From NCBI GenBank assembly GCA_023434425.1, contig JAEYSS010000175.1, forward strand, positions 1-14,949: a stretch of DNA of 14,949 nt. The letters run 5' to 3'. A program made the translations under genes and the position numbers. This DNA is from Pseudomonadota bacterium (GTDB lineage Bacteria; Pseudomonadota; Alphaproteobacteria; Ferrovibrionales; Ferrovibrionaceae). Shown here piece by piece: positions 13,467 to 14,949 of this stretch (the stretch's first letter is position 1; each line of letters opens with the position of its first letter). The notes under the pieces are model-generated. The model searched no databases. It was not told the DNA's origin and was given only the letters and a program-made list of their open reading frames with translations.

Positions 13467-14949
13467 GTGGTATTGCGGTGGAGTCGGTGGGTGGTGCGCA
13501 CGGTGCTTGCCGTGGCCGCCACCGCTGCAATCCTGCTCGGTGCGCTGGTCTGGCGGGTCAGCCAGGGGCCGATCTCGCTCGCATTTCTCGGGCCCTATGT
13601 CAGCGAGGCGCTGGCGCTGCCGCAACTCGGATTTCGCGTCGATGTCGCCGATGTGGTGCTGGCCTGGTCGGACCGCGACCAGAGTCTGCGCCTGCGCCTG
13701 ATCGACGCGCAGTATCGTGCCGAAGGCGAACGTGCCGTGCTGCGCGTTCCCACCATGGACATGGACCTCAGCGGCCCGGCGCTGCTGCGCGGCGTGATCG
13801 CGCCGCGCTATATCCGGGCCAGTGGCGTCGAGGCGCGGCTGGTGCGCGATGCGCAGGGCAGCTTCCAGCTCGGCCTGCCGGAAACCTCTGCCGACGCAGC
13901 GCCGGCCGAGGTATCGCCGACGCCGATGCATGCCGATGACCAGGCCGTACAGGCGATGTTCGGCGCGATTTTCGATCTGCTGTCGCGACCGCCCTCGACC
14001 GACGATTCGCTCGGCCAGTTGCAGAGCGTGTCGATCTTTGCGGATCGCCTGGTGATCGAGGACTGGAAGCTGAACCAGCGCTGGGTGGTGCCGGAGGCGC
14101 AGATCGGGTTCCAGCGCGGCGAGGGCCATGTCTATGCGTCGCTGCTCGGCGCCCTCGACTGGCGCGGCCGCCGCGTCGATCTCAATGTCGACGCCGACTA
14201 CACGGTCGCCGAACGTACCGCCCGCGTGACGGTGCATTTCGCCAATGTCGAACCCTCGGATTTCGCCGATGTGGTGCCGGAACTCGCGCCGCTCGACTAC
14301 ATCGCCGCGCCGCTGTCGGGCAGCCTGACGCTGACGGTGAACGACACCGGCGAGCAGCTCGGCCTCAATTTCGATCTCGGCGTCGGCGAGGGCCAGATCA
14401 ACGTACCCGACATGCTGACGCAGCCGCTCGCGCTCAAGGATGCCAGATTCCGCGGCTATGCCGATGCCGGCAAGGGCATCCTGTTCCTGGACGAGGCGAG
14501 CCTGAGTTTTGCCGACGGTTTCCGCGCCTCCTTCGGCGGTACGATGACACGCCAGGATGGCGAACGTTACAGCGTGGATATCCAGGGCCAGTTCTTCGAT
14601 CTCGCCACGGACAGGATCTCGCATTACTGGCCGCCCGGCATGGCGAAGAACGCGCGCGAATGGGTGACCGGGCATCTGGCCGGAGGCAAGGTGAATGCGG
14701 GACGGATCGCCGCCAAGCTGTCGCCTGACATGGTGGCTGGCAGGGCGCGGCTCGGTCGCGATGCGATCAGGCTGGATTTCACCTTCGAGGGCATCGCGGT
14801 CGACTATCTGCCGCCCATGAGCAAGATGACCGACGGCAAAGGCATTGCGACGCTCGATGCCGACGTCTTCACGCTGAATCTGGAGAGCGCCCGGGTCGGC
14901 AATATCGCCAGCGGTCCGGGCAGCGTGAAGATCACCGGCCTGCAGGACC
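13467..14949 (+). CDS. YhdP/AsmA-like envelope protein (DUF3971), 3'-truncated
   Basis: The frame is open for 494 codons from GTG 13467 to the right end of the window. Residues 1-8 are basic and a single transmembrane segment (RTVLAVAATAAILLGALVW) follows, so the rest lies in the periplasm. The remainder is rich in beta-strands with repeated short hydrophobic-polar strands, and includes the DUF3971-type stretches SISLAFLGPYV-like near residue 36, GRRVDLNVDADY, and HYWPPGMAKNAREWVTGHLAGGKVNAGRI around residue 390-420. E. coli YhdP and AsmA relatives are inner-membrane-anchored bridges thought to carry phospholipid to the outer membrane; this is the likely role by family. GAGGG (13454-13458) lies 8 bp before GTG 13467; GTG 13491 and 13494 are less well placed. 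An in-frame TAG at 13443 bounds the start. It is divergent from glnE. Confidence 0.88.
   Translation, partial: MVLRWSRWVVRTVLAVAATAAILLGALVWRVSQGPISLAFLGPYVSEALALPQLGFRVDVADVVLAWSDRDQSLRLRLIDAQYRAEGERAVLRVPTMDMDLSGPALLRGVIAPRYIRASGVEARLVRDAQGSFQLGLPETSADAAPAEVSPTPMHADDQAVQAMFGAIFDLLSRPPSTDDSLGQLQSVSIFADRLVIEDWKLNQRWVVPEAQIGFQRGEGHVYASLLGALDWRGRRVDLNVDADYTVAERTARVTVHFANVEPSDFADVVPELAPLDYIAAPLSGSLTLTVNDTGEQLGLNFDLGVGEGQINVPDMLTQPLALKDARFRGYADAGKGILFLDEASLSFADGFRASFGGTMTRQDGERYSVDIQGQFFDLATDRISHYWPPGMAKNAREWVTGHLAGGKVNAGRIAAKLSPDMVAGRARLGRDAIRLDFTFEGIAVDYLPPMSKMTDGKGIATLDADVFTLNLESARVGNIASGPGSVKITGLQD

Noticed and set aside
13386..14675. A 430-codon open stretch continuing the glnE frame upstream on the minus strand
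   Set aside because: It lies opposite the YhdP-like gene, has no family resemblance, and glnE has a good ATG with a ribosome-binding site at 13385. It is a GC-rich antisense shadow.

Overview
The window looks like a chromosomal segment of a GC-rich alphaproteobacterium, probably of the Rhodospirillales type. The evidence is the strong G/C bias in third codon positions, the mix of core genes (prfB with its programmed frameshift, glnE, a PrxQ/Bcp peroxiredoxin, a BepA-like M48 protease, an M23 peptidase plus bactofilin pair, a YhdP-like protein) and dispersed GTCAT...ATGAC palindromic intergenic repeats. The taxonomic call is inference from gene content. I see no phage, transposon, CRISPR array, tRNA or rRNA.

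Layout. The first ~38 bases are C-rich low complexity and look like a contig-end artefact. They run into a 5'-truncated GNAT acetyltransferase (+), followed by a palindromic repeat and a YiiD-type thioesterase (+). A second repeat separates the thioesterase from a convergent minus-strand pair: a divergent gamma-glutamyltransferase-like lipoprotein (2342-3931), then a class I/II aminotransferase 8 bp downstream (1185-2333). The start of the GGT-like gene overlaps the start of a divergently read BepA-like periplasmic metalloprotease (3930-5390). Next on the plus strand come a ScsC/DsbA-like periplasmic thiol-disulfide protein (5494-6243) and prfB (6321-7434), whose reading frame is joined by a +1 frameshift at 6378-6393. 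A third repeat and a strong minus-strand terminator close the convergent junction with the bactofilin gene.

The minus-strand block 7590-13385 is glnE, then bcp (17-bp overlap), then a ~205-bp AT-rich intergenic region, then the M23 peptidase, then bactofilin (44-bp overlap). The intergenic region holds two perfect DnaA boxes in inverted orientation next to a ~35% GC tract. A YhdP/AsmA-like envelope protein (13467 onward) is divergent from glnE and runs off the right end.

Themes. Several genes serve the envelope: BepA-like outer-membrane quality control, periplasmic disulfide chemistry, cell-wall remodelling guided by bactofilin, and YhdP-like lipid transport. I see no clearly new multi-gene system. 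The best leads are the origin-like DnaA-box site upstream of the M23-bactofilin operon, the GGT homologue with replaced catalytic residues, the overlapping divergent starts of the GGT-like and BepA-like genes, the one-cysteine PrxQ, and the Lys/Ala-rich N-terminal tails on two adjacent cytosolic proteins.
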